Source: Lentzea waywayandensis
Lineage (GTDB): Bacteria > Actinomycetota > Actinomycetes > Mycobacteriales > Pseudonocardiaceae
Assembly (NCBI RefSeq): GCF_900115955.1
Contig: NZ_FOYL01000016.1
Coordinates: forward strand, 62,001-126,000
Direction of reading: 5' to 3'
Length of the DNA: 64,000 bases
Below are positions 46,110-54,410 of this stretch, piece after piece. Below the pieces are notes generated by a model, which saw only the letters and a program-made list of their open reading frames with translations, was not told the origin of the DNA and searched no databases. The translations under genes were made by a program, and so were the position numbers. Numbering within the stretch: the first letter of the stretch is position 1; the number at the start of each line of letters is the position of its first letter.

Positions 46110-47882
46110 GTGAGCGATCAACGAAACTCGACAATCAGGACCTTGCGAAGGTTGTGGCCGTACGTGCGGCCGCACCGCGCACGGATGACTGTCGTGCTGT
46201 CGGCGACGATGCTCGCGATGCTGTGTGGTCTTGGCATCCCGCTGCTGACGCAGCGCATCGTCGATGGTCCGATTCAGAACAAGCAGACCGGTCCGCTGCC
46301 GTGGCTGATCCTGGGCGTGCTGGTGCTCGGGCTCGGCGAGGCGGCATTGTTCTACCTACGGCGCAAGATCGTCGCCAAGCCGGCGGCGGAGGTCGAGGCG
46401 CGCATGCGGTTCGACCTGTACCAGCATCTTCAGCGGCTGCCGGTGGCGTTCCACGACCGGTGGCAGTCCGGTCAGCTGTTGTCCCGCGCCACGAACGACC
46501 TCACGACCGTGCGGCGGTTCGTGGCGTTCGCGGTCGTGTTCCTGATCGTCAACACCGTGGTCGTGTTCATCGGGCTGGGGATCATCGCGGCGCTCTCGCC
46601 GTGGCTGCTGATCGTGTCGCTGTGCGGCGCGCTTCCGTTGATCGTCATCTCGTACTTCTTCGAGTCGAAGTTCAAGATCGTCGCGCGGCGGGCGCAGGAC
46701 CAGGCGGGCGACCTGACCACGACCGTCGAGGAGTCGGTGCTCGGCATCCGGGTGCTCAAGGCGTTCGGGCGCGGGCCGGAGCTCTCGAAGCGGTTCCTGG
46801 CGCAGGCGCGGGAGCTGCGGGCGACCGAGCTGAACAAGATCTCGATCCTGGCCGCGCTGTGGTCGGTGCTGATCGTGCTGCCGGAGCTGTCGATCGCGGG
46901 CATGCTCGGCGTCGGCGCGATCGGCATCGTGAACGGTTGGATGACGGTCGGCACGCTGGTCGCGGCGGTCGCGGTGAGCGCGTACCTGCGCTGGCCCATC
47001 GACTCCATCGGCTGGCTGCTGGCGGAGACGAACCAGGCCGCCTCGGCGCTGGAACGCTACTGGGAGGTCATCGACTCCCCCGTCACGATCACCGGCCCCG
47101 CCTCGCCCGCGCCGCTGCCTGCACCGCTGCGCGGGCACGTTCGTTTCGAGGGCGTGCGGTTCGCGTTCGACGACGGCCGCGAGGTGCTGTCCGGCATCGA
47201 CCTCGACCTGCGTCCCGGTGAGACGCTGGCGCTGGTCGGCGCGACGGGGTCGGGCAAGACGACGCTGACCGCGCTGGTGCCGCGGCTCGCGGACGTGACC
47301 GGTGGCCGGATCACGATCGACGGCGCCGACGTGCGGGACCTCTCGCTGGAGGACCTGCGGACCGTCGTGGGCACCGCGTTCGAGGAACCCGTGCTGTTCT
47401 CCGCGTCGGTCACCGAGAACGTGGGGCTGGGCCTGCCGAACGTCACCGAGACGCAGGTGCGCGAGGCGTTGCGGGTGGCCAAGGCGGAGGAGTTCGTGGA
47501 CGCGCTGCCGTGGGGTCTCGCGACCAGGATCGGCGAGCAGGGCCTGTCGCTGTCCGGTGGTCAGCGGCAACGGCTGGCGCTGGCCCGCGCGGTCGTCGGC
47601 AGGCCGGCGGTGCTGGTGCTGGACGACCCGCTGTCGGCGTTGGACGTCCACACCGAGGCCGAGGTGGAGGGCGCGCTGCGCAGGGTTCTGCGCGACACCA
47701 CGGCACTGGTCGTGGCGCACCGGTCGTCGACCGTGCAGCTCGCCGACCGAGTGGCGTTGCTGGTCGACGGCAAGATCGCCGCGATCGGCTCGCACCGGGA
47801 ACTGTTGGACACCAACGAGGAATACCGCCGGCTTCTGTCCAGCATGGACGAAGACCTGGTCGAAGAGGAGGTGGCGTCGTGA
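46110..47882 (+). CDS. ABC exporter half-transporter with degenerate catalytic site, 590 aa
   Basis: Six membrane segments (about 20-310) then an ATPase domain: Walker A VGATGSGKTTL, signature LSLSGGQRQRLALARA, Walker B VLVLDDPLSALD, H-loop VVAHRSST. The catalytic Glu after Walker B is Asp (LDDP), the mark of the degenerate chain in heterodimeric exporters such as BmrCD or TM287/288. GTG 46110 has GGAGGGGG upstream; ATG 46053 with GGGGAG upstream is an alternative (609 aa). Overlaps its partner by 4 bases. Confidence 0.9.
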   Translation: MSDQRNSTIRTLRRLWPYVRPHRARMTVVLSATMLAMLCGLGIPLLTQRIVDGPIQNKQTGPLPWLILGVLVLGLGEAALFYLRRKIVAKPAAEVEARMRFDLYQHLQRLPVAFHDRWQSGQLLSRATNDLTTVRRFVAFAVVFLIVNTVVVFIGLGIIAALSPWLLIVSLCGALPLIVISYFFESKFKIVARRAQDQAGDLTTTVEESVLGIRVLKAFGRGPELSKRFLAQARELRATELNKISILAALWSVLIVLPELSIAGMLGVGAIGIVNGWMTVGTLVAAVAVSAYLRWPIDSIGWLLAETNQAASALERYWEVIDSPVTITGPASPAPLPAPLRGHVRFEGVRFAFDDGREVLSGIDLDLRPGETLALVGATGSGKTTLTALVPRLADVTGGRITIDGADVRDLSLEDLRTVVGTAFEEPVLFSASVTENVGLGLPNVTETQVREALRVAKAEEFVDALPWGLATRIGEQGLSLSGGQRQRLALARAVVGRPAVLVLDDPLSALDVHTEAEVEGALRRVLRDTTALVVAHRSSTVQLADRVALLVDGKIAAIGSHRELLDTNEEYRRLLSSMDEDLVEEEVAS

Positions 47883-49723
47883 GTGAAGTTGTCGCACCCG
47901 TTGCGGCTGAAGAAGAAGAGTGGCGCGGCGTCGCCTCCGAGGAGATCGAGGAGATCTCGTACTCGACGGGCCTGCGCCTGCAGGCACGGTCCCGCAGGCT
48001 GCTGGGCTCGTTGCTGCGCCCGCACATCGCCCGCACGTCGCTGGCGATCGCGGCGGTCGTCACCGGCAACCTGGCGGCCCTCGCGGGCCCGCTGCTGATC
48101 GCCGCCGCGATCGACAGGGGCATCCCCGACGCGGTCGGCGGCAGCCCGTCGATCCTGATCTGGTGCGTCGCCGGCTACGCGGTCTGCGCGCTGCTGATGA
48201 CGTTCCTGCGCTGGGCGTTCCTGCGGATCTCCGGCCGCGTCGGCCAGGACCTGCTGCTGGACCTGCGCGGCCGGATCTTCCGGCACTCGCAGGGCCTGTC
48301 GGTGGGCTTTCACGAGTCGTACACGTCCGGCAAGGTCATCTCCCGGCTGACCAGCGACGTCGACGCGTTGCAGGACCTGCTGGAGGAGGGCCTGGACAGC
48401 CTGTTCAACGCCGCGCTGTCGGTGGTGGGCATCGCGGTGATCCTGATCTGGCTCGACGCCCCGCTGGCGTCGGTCGTGATCGCGGGCTTCATTCCGCTGT
48501 ACTTCCTGTGGCGCTGGTTCCGCCGCCGTTCGATGGAGGCGTACCGGGGCACGCGCGGCGCGATCGCCAAGATCATCGTGCAGTTCGTGGAGTCCATGAA
48601 CGGCATCCGCGCGGTGCAGGCGTTCCGTCGTCAGCCCCGCAACGAGCAGATCATGTCCGGCTTCAACGGCCAGTTCCGCGACGCGAACACCGACGCGCTG
48701 GGCGTCATGGCCACGTTCGTCTCGACGATCCGCGCCATCGGCAACGTGTCGCTGGCCGTGGTCCTCGCCTGGGGTGCCTACCGGGTGGCGGACGGCGCCG
48801 TCGAACTGGGCGTGCTGGCGGCGTTCATGCTGTACCTGCGCCGCTTCTACGACCCGTTCGACGAGCTGGCGATGTTCGCGAACTCGTACTCCTCCGCCAC
48901 CGCCGCGCTGGAGAAGATCTCCGGCGTCCTGGAGGAGAAGCCGTCGGTGCCGGAACCTTCGTCGCCGGTGGCCCTCCCGCACGCGCGGGGTGCCGTCCGG
49001 TTCGCCGACGTGGAGTTCCAGTACCCCGGCACGTCCCGGCTGGTGCTGCCGCGCTTCACGCTGGACGTACCGGCGGGCCAGACCGTGGCCCTGGTCGGCG
49101 CGACCGGCGCCGGCAAGACCACGGTGGCGAAGCTCGTAGGCCGTTTCTACGACCCGTCGTCCGGCTCGGTGCGGCTCGACGGGACAGATCTGCGTTCGAT
49201 CGCGGACACGGATCTGCGCAAGGCCGTGGTGATGGTGACGCAGGAGAACTTCCTGTTCTCGGGCTCGGTGGCCGACAACATCGCCCTGGGTCGTCCGTCG
49301 GCGTCGCGGGCGGAGATCGAGGCCGCCGCGGCCGAGCTGGGCGCGCACGAGTTCATCGCGGCTCTGCCGGACGGCTACGACACGGACGTCCGCAAACGGG
49401 GCGGCCGGTTGTCCGCGGGCCAGCGCCAAATGGTCGCTTTCGCGCGTGCTTTCCTGGCCGACCCGGCGGTCCTGGTCCTGGATGAGGCAACATCATCCCT
49501 GGACGTGCCCACCGAACGCGCCGTGCAGGCAGCGCTGGAGACAGTGCTGGCCGACCGGACGGCGTTCATCATCGCCCACCGCCTGTCGACGGTCCTGATC
49601 GCGGACCGCGTTCTGGTGCTCGATGGTGGCATTGTGGTGGAAGACGGCTCCCCCGCGGAGCTGATCGGTGAGCGGGGCCGGTTCGCGGCCCTGCACACGG
49701 CCTGGCGCGACTCGCTCGCGTAG
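47879..49723 (+). CDS. ABC exporter half-transporter, catalytic partner, 614 aa
   Basis: An acidic N-terminal extension of about 40 residues, then six membrane segments and an ATPase: Walker A VGATGAGKTTVAKL, signature RLSAGQRQMVAFARA, Walker B VLVLDEATSSLD with the catalytic Glu, H-loop IIAHRLST. LSAGQ in place of LSGGQ belongs to the degenerate site formed with the first chain. Together a multidrug-type exporter. GTG start. Confidence 0.93.
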   Translation: MSEVVAPVAAEEEEWRGVASEEIEEISYSTGLRLQARSRRLLGSLLRPHIARTSLAIAAVVTGNLAALAGPLLIAAAIDRGIPDAVGGSPSILIWCVAGYAVCALLMTFLRWAFLRISGRVGQDLLLDLRGRIFRHSQGLSVGFHESYTSGKVISRLTSDVDALQDLLEEGLDSLFNAALSVVGIAVILIWLDAPLASVVIAGFIPLYFLWRWFRRRSMEAYRGTRGAIAKIIVQFVESMNGIRAVQAFRRQPRNEQIMSGFNGQFRDANTDALGVMATFVSTIRAIGNVSLAVVLAWGAYRVADGAVELGVLAAFMLYLRRFYDPFDELAMFANSYSSATAALEKISGVLEEKPSVPEPSSPVALPHARGAVRFADVEFQYPGTSRLVLPRFTLDVPAGQTVALVGATGAGKTTVAKLVGRFYDPSSGSVRLDGTDLRSIADTDLRKAVVMVTQENFLFSGSVADNIALGRPSASRAEIEAAAAELGAHEFIAALPDGYDTDVRKRGGRLSAGQRQMVAFARAFLADPAVLVLDEATSSLDVPTERAVQAALETVLADRTAFIIAHRLSTVLIADRVLVLDGGIVVEDGSPAELIGERGRFAALHTAWRDSLA

Positions 49724-49729
49724 GCCTGC

Positions 49730-49772
49730 AGGTCGCGTTCGCGCCAATGGGGATCTGGCGCGAACGCGACCT
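49730..49772 (+). terminator. Perfect 17-bp hairpin after the ABC exporter
   Basis: Arms AGGTCGCGTTCGCGCCA (49730-49746) and its exact complement (49756-49772), loop ATGGGGATC. No T run follows, so it is an atypical terminator or an RNA 3'-end stabiliser. Confidence 0.65.
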
Positions 49773-49853
49773 CACGACTCCAGCTCGGTCGTTCTCCCTG
49801 GCGTCCTGCGTCCGATAGGTTTCTGGACGAAGGTCCAGACCGAGGAGGACGCA

Positions 49854-50459
49854 GTGGAGTTGCGAGTCCGGGACGGCCGCGCCGTGCTGGCCGGGGAAGA
49901 CGACTCCGGTGAGCGCGAGGTCGACCCGCACAGCCTGCCCCTCGGCGCCGACCTCGCGGAGGCGCTGCACGAGTGGGCGAAGGTCGCCGACGCCGTCGTG
50001 CGGTCCGAGACGCCCGCCGATGGCGTGGCCAGTGCGCTGGTCGCGCGCAGGGGCAAGCAGCTCGCGGGCAGGATCGCGTCGGTCATGAACTCCCCCGTCA
50101 GCTACACCGACCCGGTCAGCGGCGAACTGGTCAGCGTCGACGCTCCCGAGGCGCCGGCCGAGGCCGCGGTGCAGACGTTGGTCAGGGACGAGGACGAGGA
50201 CGAGCCGACGCCGTGGGGTACCGGGCTCACGGTCAGCATCATCACGGCCGCGATCGTCACGGTGACCGTCGTGTCGCTGTCGCTGGGGCTCGGTGAGACC
50301 AGCCGGTGGCTCGCGCTCGTCGCGAACGTGCTGGTGGTCGGCGGGCTGGCACCGTCGGTCTGGCTCGGGCGCAAGGTGCCGGTGTGGCGCTGGGTCGCGT
50401 ACGGCGTCGTGACCGGGGTGCTCGTCGCCTGGCTGGCCCTGATCCTGACGCTGCTCTAA
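49854..50459 (+). CDS. DUF2537 family membrane protein, 201 aa
   Basis: Soluble N-terminal part (about 1-115) with a short strand pattern (VELRVRDGRAVLAGEDDSGE), then three C-terminal membrane segments. Fits the actinobacterial DUF2537 family, which lies beside a TrmH-type methyltransferase and sepH/serC in related genomes. GGAGG eight bases before GTG 49854. Overlaps the convergent methyltransferase stop. Function unknown. Confidence 0.75.
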   Translation: MELRVRDGRAVLAGEDDSGEREVDPHSLPLGADLAEALHEWAKVADAVVRSETPADGVASALVARRGKQLAGRIASVMNSPVSYTDPVSGELVSVDAPEAPAEAAVQTLVRDEDEDEPTPWGTGLTVSIITAAIVTVTVVSLSLGLGETSRWLALVANVLVVGGLAPSVWLGRKVPVWRWVAYGVVTGVLVAWLALILTLL

Positions 50460-51247
50460 AGCAGGGCGTAGAACGCCACCGCACCCGCGGTGGCCACGTT
50501 CAGCGAGTCCACGCCGGACGACATCGGGATGCGCACGGCCAGATCCGCGGCGTCGATCGCCTCGTCGGTGAGGCCCGGCCCCTCCGAACCCAGCAGCACT
50601 GCCACGCGACGGCCGCGCAAACCGGCATCTGCAAGATGCAGAGCGGATGGGCGTGGCGTCAGAGCGGCAACGGTATAACCCTTTTGCCGCAACATGTTCA
50701 GCGCCGCGGGCCACTCATCTGTGGTAGCGAAGGGCACGCGCAGGACGTGCCCCATCGACACCCGCACACTGCGTCGATACAGCGGATCGCTGCAACCGGG
50801 CCCCAGCACCACGCCGTCGACGCCCAGCGCGGCGGCGTTGCGGAAGATCGAACCCAGGTTCTCGTGATCGCCCACGCCTTCGAGCACGGCGAGCCGCTGG
50901 GACCTCGCGGCGAGGTCCTCGAACGACACCGCGGGAGCGCGATCCGCGGCGGCCAGTACACCCCGGTTCAAGTGGAAACCAACGACCGACGCCATAACCT
51001 CTGCTGACGTCACGTAGGCGGGAACGTCCAGGTCAGAAAGGTCCAGCGCCTCGATCCGCCGCCGCACCCCGAGCAGCCCGCGCACCGGGTACGGCGACGC
51101 CAGCAGACGTTCCACCACCACGACACCCTCGGCGATGACGAGACCTCGTCCACCCGGCCGATCCGGCCTGCGGTCGGCCGTCGACAGGTCCCGGAAGTCG
51201 TCCAGCGCGGGGTCCGCCGGGTCGTTGATCTCGATCACCTTCGCCAC
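50456..51247 (-). CDS. TrmH/SpoU family RNA methyltransferase, 263 aa
   Basis: Knotted SPOUT methyltransferase: motif 1 GVGDHENLGSIFRNAAALG, motif 2 VLLGSEGPGLTDEAI and motif 3 IPMSSGVDSLNVATAGAVAF. An N-terminal substrate-binding domain of about 100 residues. Methylates ribose of rRNA or tRNA with SAM; TsnR-like members confer resistance, but this one looks housekeeping. GTG 51247 chosen over a longer frame at 51313. Confidence 0.9.
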   Translation of the reverse strand: MAKVIEINDPADPALDDFRDLSTADRRPDRPGGRGLVIAEGVVVVERLLASPYPVRGLLGVRRRIEALDLSDLDVPAYVTSAEVMASVVGFHLNRGVLAAADRAPAVSFEDLAARSQRLAVLEGVGDHENLGSIFRNAAALGVDGVVLGPGCSDPLYRRSVRVSMGHVLRVPFATTDEWPAALNMLRQKGYTVAALTPRPSALHLADAGLRGRRVAVLLGSEGPGLTDEAIDAADLAVRIPMSSGVDSLNVATAGAVAFYALL

Positions 51248-51395
51248 GCCGGAAGTTTCGCATCCTGCCCGGGGTGGAACAGGCGAGGTAGTCCGGAGGG
51301 CGGAACCGCACACGTCCGACCAGCGGATGATCGCTGGTTGTTACCTCCACGTGACAGAGAGCACCGTTTTGGGCGATGTAAAGGGGGATTGCGCT

Positions 51396-51452
51396 GTGTC
51401 ACTTTTGGCGTTCCGCCTGGCCCGCGCCCACCGGCGCCGAGCGAAGGGGTAG
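51396..51452 (+). CDS. Candidate 18-residue leader ORF
   Basis: GTG with AAGGGGG about eight bases upstream, coding for a short basic peptide (ending ARAHRRRAKG) and stopping four bases before the ATG of the GCS2-type ligase. Its last codons overlap the ribosome site AAGGGG of that gene, as leader peptides do. Could be chance. Confidence 0.3.
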   Translation: MSLLAFRLARAHRRRAKG

Positions 51453-51456
51453 CGGC

Positions 51457-52953
51457 ATGGGAAGCGAAGTGTCCAGCCGCACGTTCACCAGAGACGATCG
51501 CCAGCGCTATCGCGAGAAGATGCAGCGAAGTCTCGACGCATTGGCCACGATGCTGGCCGAAGACACGTTCTCCTTTCCCCGTCGGCAGATGGGGCTCGAG
51601 ATCGAACTGAACCTCGTCGACGACGCGATGCGGCCGGCGATGGCGAACTCGGAGGTGCTCGAGAAGATCGACGATCCCTCCTACACGCTGGAGCTGGGGC
51701 AGCAGAACCTGGAGATCAACGTGCCCCCGCGCGAGCTGGCCGGGGGTGAGATGCTTGGCCTGGAAGAAGAACTGCGCACGTCGCTCGACAACGCGGACTC
51801 GAAGGCCAACGACGCGGGCGCCAACCTCGCCATGATCGGCGTGCTGCCCACGTTGCGGGAGAGGCACTTCGACCGCAAGTGGCTCTCCGAGGCGCCGAGG
51901 TACGCGCTCCTCAACGACACCATCTTCAAGGCTCGCGGCGAGGAGATGGTGCTGCGCATGGAAGGCCCGGCGATGCCGGGCAAGAACCCCGAGAAGCTGG
52001 ACACCTACGCGGAGTCGATCCTGCCGGAGGCCGCGTGCACGTCCGTGCAGCTGCACCTCCAGGTCGAGCCGATGCACTTCGCCGCACACTGGAACGCCGC
52101 GCAGTGCCTGGCGGGCGTGCAAGTCGCCATCGCCGCGAATTCGGCTTTCCTGCTGGGCAAAGCGCTCTGGCACGAGACCCGGATCCCGTTGTTCGAGCAG
52201 GCCACCGACACCCGTCCGGACGAGCTGAAGAACCAGGGCGTCCGTCCGCGCGTGTGGTTCGGTGAACGGTGGATCACGTCGATCTTCGACCTGTTCGAGG
52301 AGAACGTGCGCTACTTCCCCAGCCTGCTGCCGGAAACCGACGACGAGGACCCGTTGGAGGTCCTGGAAGCCGGTGGCGCGCCTCGTCTTTCCGAGCTGCG
52401 CCTGCACAACGGCACGATCTGGCGCTGGAACCGCCCGGTCTACGACGTCGTCGACGGCGTGCCGCACCTGCGCGTCGAGAACCGGGTCCTGCCCGCGGGC
52501 CCCACCGTTCTCGACACGATGGCCAACGCCGCCTTCTTCTACGGCGCCCAGCGCGCGCTCACCTCCCAGGAACGTCCACTGTGGACGCAGATGTCGTTCC
52601 AGGCGGCCGAGGAGAACCTCTACACCGGCGCCCGGCACGGCATGAACGCCCAGCTGTACTGGCCGGGCATCGGCTGGATCCCGCCGGACGAGCTGGTGCT
52701 GCGCCGGCTCCTGCCGATGGCGCACGACGGCCTGCGCGACTGCGGCGTCTCCGACGAGGCCCGCGAGCGCTACCTCGGCGTGATCGAGCAGCGCTGCCTC
52801 GCGCGGCGCACGGGTTCGTCGTGGCAGCGGGAAACCGTTGCGCTGCTGGAAGAGCGGGGCATGTCGAGGGACAGAGCCCTGTCCGGCATGCTCAAGCGGT
52901 ACATGGAGCTGATGCACGCGGGCGAGCCCGTGCACACGTGGCACGTCGGCTGA
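51457..52953 (+). CDS. GCS2-type carboxylate-amine ligase (glutamate-cysteine ligase-like), 498 aa
   Basis: ATP-dependent ligase of the glutamate-cysteine ligase fold. Seen: FPRRQMGLEIELNLVD with the metal-binding Glu pair, TLELGQQNLEINVPP, and HLQVEPMHFAAHWNAAQ. Full length for the actinobacterial ~490-aa group. Actinobacteria make mycothiol rather than glutathione, so the product is unlikely to be gamma-glutamylcysteine for glutathione; gamma-glutamyl amides are possible. Not the ergothioneine enzyme EgtA by context, as no egtBCD is near. A possible leader ORF precedes it. Confidence 0.8.
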   Translation: MGSEVSSRTFTRDDRQRYREKMQRSLDALATMLAEDTFSFPRRQMGLEIELNLVDDAMRPAMANSEVLEKIDDPSYTLELGQQNLEINVPPRELAGGEMLGLEEELRTSLDNADSKANDAGANLAMIGVLPTLRERHFDRKWLSEAPRYALLNDTIFKARGEEMVLRMEGPAMPGKNPEKLDTYAESILPEAACTSVQLHLQVEPMHFAAHWNAAQCLAGVQVAIAANSAFLLGKALWHETRIPLFEQATDTRPDELKNQGVRPRVWFGERWITSIFDLFEENVRYFPSLLPETDDEDPLEVLEAGGAPRLSELRLHNGTIWRWNRPVYDVVDGVPHLRVENRVLPAGPTVLDTMANAAFFYGAQRALTSQERPLWTQMSFQAAEENLYTGARHGMNAQLYWPGIGWIPPDELVLRRLLPMAHDGLRDCGVSDEARERYLGVIEQRCLARRTGSSWQRETVALLEERGMSRDRALSGMLKRYMELMHAGEPVHTWHVG

Positions 52954-52957
52954 CCCG

Positions 52958-53929
52958 CTAGGGCCGCAGCTTCTGCAGGAACGTCTCCCACACGGCCTTG
53001 GGCAGGCCGGCGTCAACGGCGCCGCCGGCCTCGTCCCCGCCGATGAACACCGCCACCGAGAGCTGCGGGGTGGCCGCGGCGAACCAGGCGTGCCGGACCT
53101 GAGCCGGTTCGCTCGCACGGCAGGCCGTCCACAGGTCGTTGCCACACGCCGGGTCGTTCCGCAGGACCTCGTTGACCTGGTTGGCGATCTCCTTGCCGCG
53201 CACCGGATCCCGGTCGAACGCGGACTGCGGCGTGTCCAGCGCCTGGTACAGCGTCGCACCGTGCACGTCGGTGACGTGCGTGACGAAGTGGGCGTCGCGG
53301 TGCACACCTTCCGCGGCGAACGTCGCGTACCCGGACGCGAGGTCGAGCGGCCGCAGTCCGCCGTCCGGCCCGTCGAGCAGCTTCGTCCGCGTGCCCTCGA
53401 CGTCGGCGTACTCGGGCACACCGGCCCGTTGCGCCACCCTGACCGCCCGCTCCGGGTCGCCCTGGTCCAGCGCCTTGCCTTCCTGCAGTGCCGCGGCGGC
53501 ACTGAACGGGAAGAACACCGAACCGGGCTGCTTCACGACACCGCCCGCGCGATCGACGGCAGGGTCCTCCCCCGGCGCGTAGGCCTTCACGTCCCCTCTC
53601 GCGGGGTCGACGGCCACCAGTCCCGAACGCCCCTCGGCACGTTCCCGAATCGCCGCCGCGGCACCGGACTGCGCCTTCGCGTCGATCGTCGTCACCACGA
53701 TGGCGCCGTCCTCGCGGAGCTTGTCCAGTGACAGCGACCCGCGCGTGGCGAGCTCCCTGGCGACCTGCCTGACCAGCGGTGTCTCGGGGTCGCCGGAGCG
53801 CCAGAGCTCCGACGCGTCCGCGTGCTGCAGCACCACGTACCTGGACGGCGGCTCGGCGGACCGCTGCCACACCACGGCGCCGACGATCGCCAGGACCAGC
53901 GCCCCCAGAACGAGCAGAACTCGCTTCAT
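52958..53929 (-). CDS. Transpeptidase-like pseudoenzyme (degenerate PBP domain), 323 aa
   Basis: N-terminal membrane anchor (about 4-21), then a domain that follows the penicillin-binding transpeptidase of class A PBPs: VVTTIDAKAQSGAAAAIRE, GLVAVDPARGDVKAYAPG, KQPGSVFFPFSAAAAL, PLDLASGYATFAAEGVH and HAWFAAATPQLSVAVFIGGD. In active enzymes the third segment reads PGSSFKPF with the SxxK nucleophile and base; here it is SVFF, the Lys being lost. The KTGT box before HAWF is also missing. No glycosyltransferase domain. Likely a non-catalytic cell-wall binding or scaffold protein. Confidence 0.7.
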   Translation of the reverse strand: MKRVLLVLGALVLAIVGAVVWQRSAEPPSRYVVLQHADASELWRSGDPETPLVRQVARELATRGSLSLDKLREDGAIVVTTIDAKAQSGAAAAIRERAEGRSGLVAVDPARGDVKAYAPGEDPAVDRAGGVVKQPGSVFFPFSAAAALQEGKALDQGDPERAVRVAQRAGVPEYADVEGTRTKLLDGPDGGLRPLDLASGYATFAAEGVHRDAHFVTHVTDVHGATLYQALDTPQSAFDRDPVRGKEIANQVNEVLRNDPACGNDLWTACRASEPAQVRHAWFAAATPQLSVAVFIGGDEAGGAVDAGLPKAVWETFLQKLRP

Positions 53930-53994
53930 CGGATCCCCCAGCGTGAAACTCCCCCAGGGAACCGAATCTAGCGACGGCGTCCAGCCTCAGTCGC

Positions 53995-54405
53995 TCAGCG
54001 GCGGCGCCCCGCCTTCAGAGGCGCGACGTCCGCGCCGTCGTGGGAGATCCGGCACTCGTCCGGCGTCACGGCCTCGACCGCCAGCGTGAGCTCGCCCTTC
54101 ACTCCCGTGTAGATCGACTCGCCGCGCGACGCCAGCGAGGCGTGCACTTGGTTCGAGTCGGTGAAATCACGCTCGTCCTTCACCCGCTTCTTGCCGGTCT
54201 CCTCGGGCCTGGTGGCGCTGCGGAGGTTGACCTCCAGCCACGCGGCCACCTCCGCCGGCGACGTCAGCACTTCCTCAGGGGTGCGTTCGAGCCGAACCTG
54301 CCGAGGGGAGGCGTGATCGAGCGAAGTGTGTTCCACATAGGCGTGCCAGTGGGTGTTGCGCATCGACCAGGTCTGTTCGACCGGCCAGTCCTCCTCGGTG
54401 GTCAT
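53995..54405 (-). CDS. Hypothetical protein, 136 aa
   Basis: Soluble protein rich in charged residues, with a strand/helix pattern and a Trp/His-rich start (TWSMRNTHWHAYVEHTSL). ATG 54405 has AGGAGG only one base upstream, a tight spacing; no better start is in frame. Lies just after the ABC-F gene on the same strand. Not recognised. Confidence 0.55.
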   Translation of the reverse strand: MTTEEDWPVEQTWSMRNTHWHAYVEHTSLDHASPRQVRLERTPEEVLTSPAEVAAWLEVNLRSATRPEETGKKRVKDERDFTDSNQVHASLASRGESIYTGVKGELTLAVEAVTPDECRISHDGADVAPLKAGRRR

Positions 54406-54410
54406 GCCTC

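Noticed and set aside
51235..53502. Minus-strand open frame of 755 codons
   Set aside because: Shadow of the GCS2-type ligase and of the transpeptidase-like gene in another frame.
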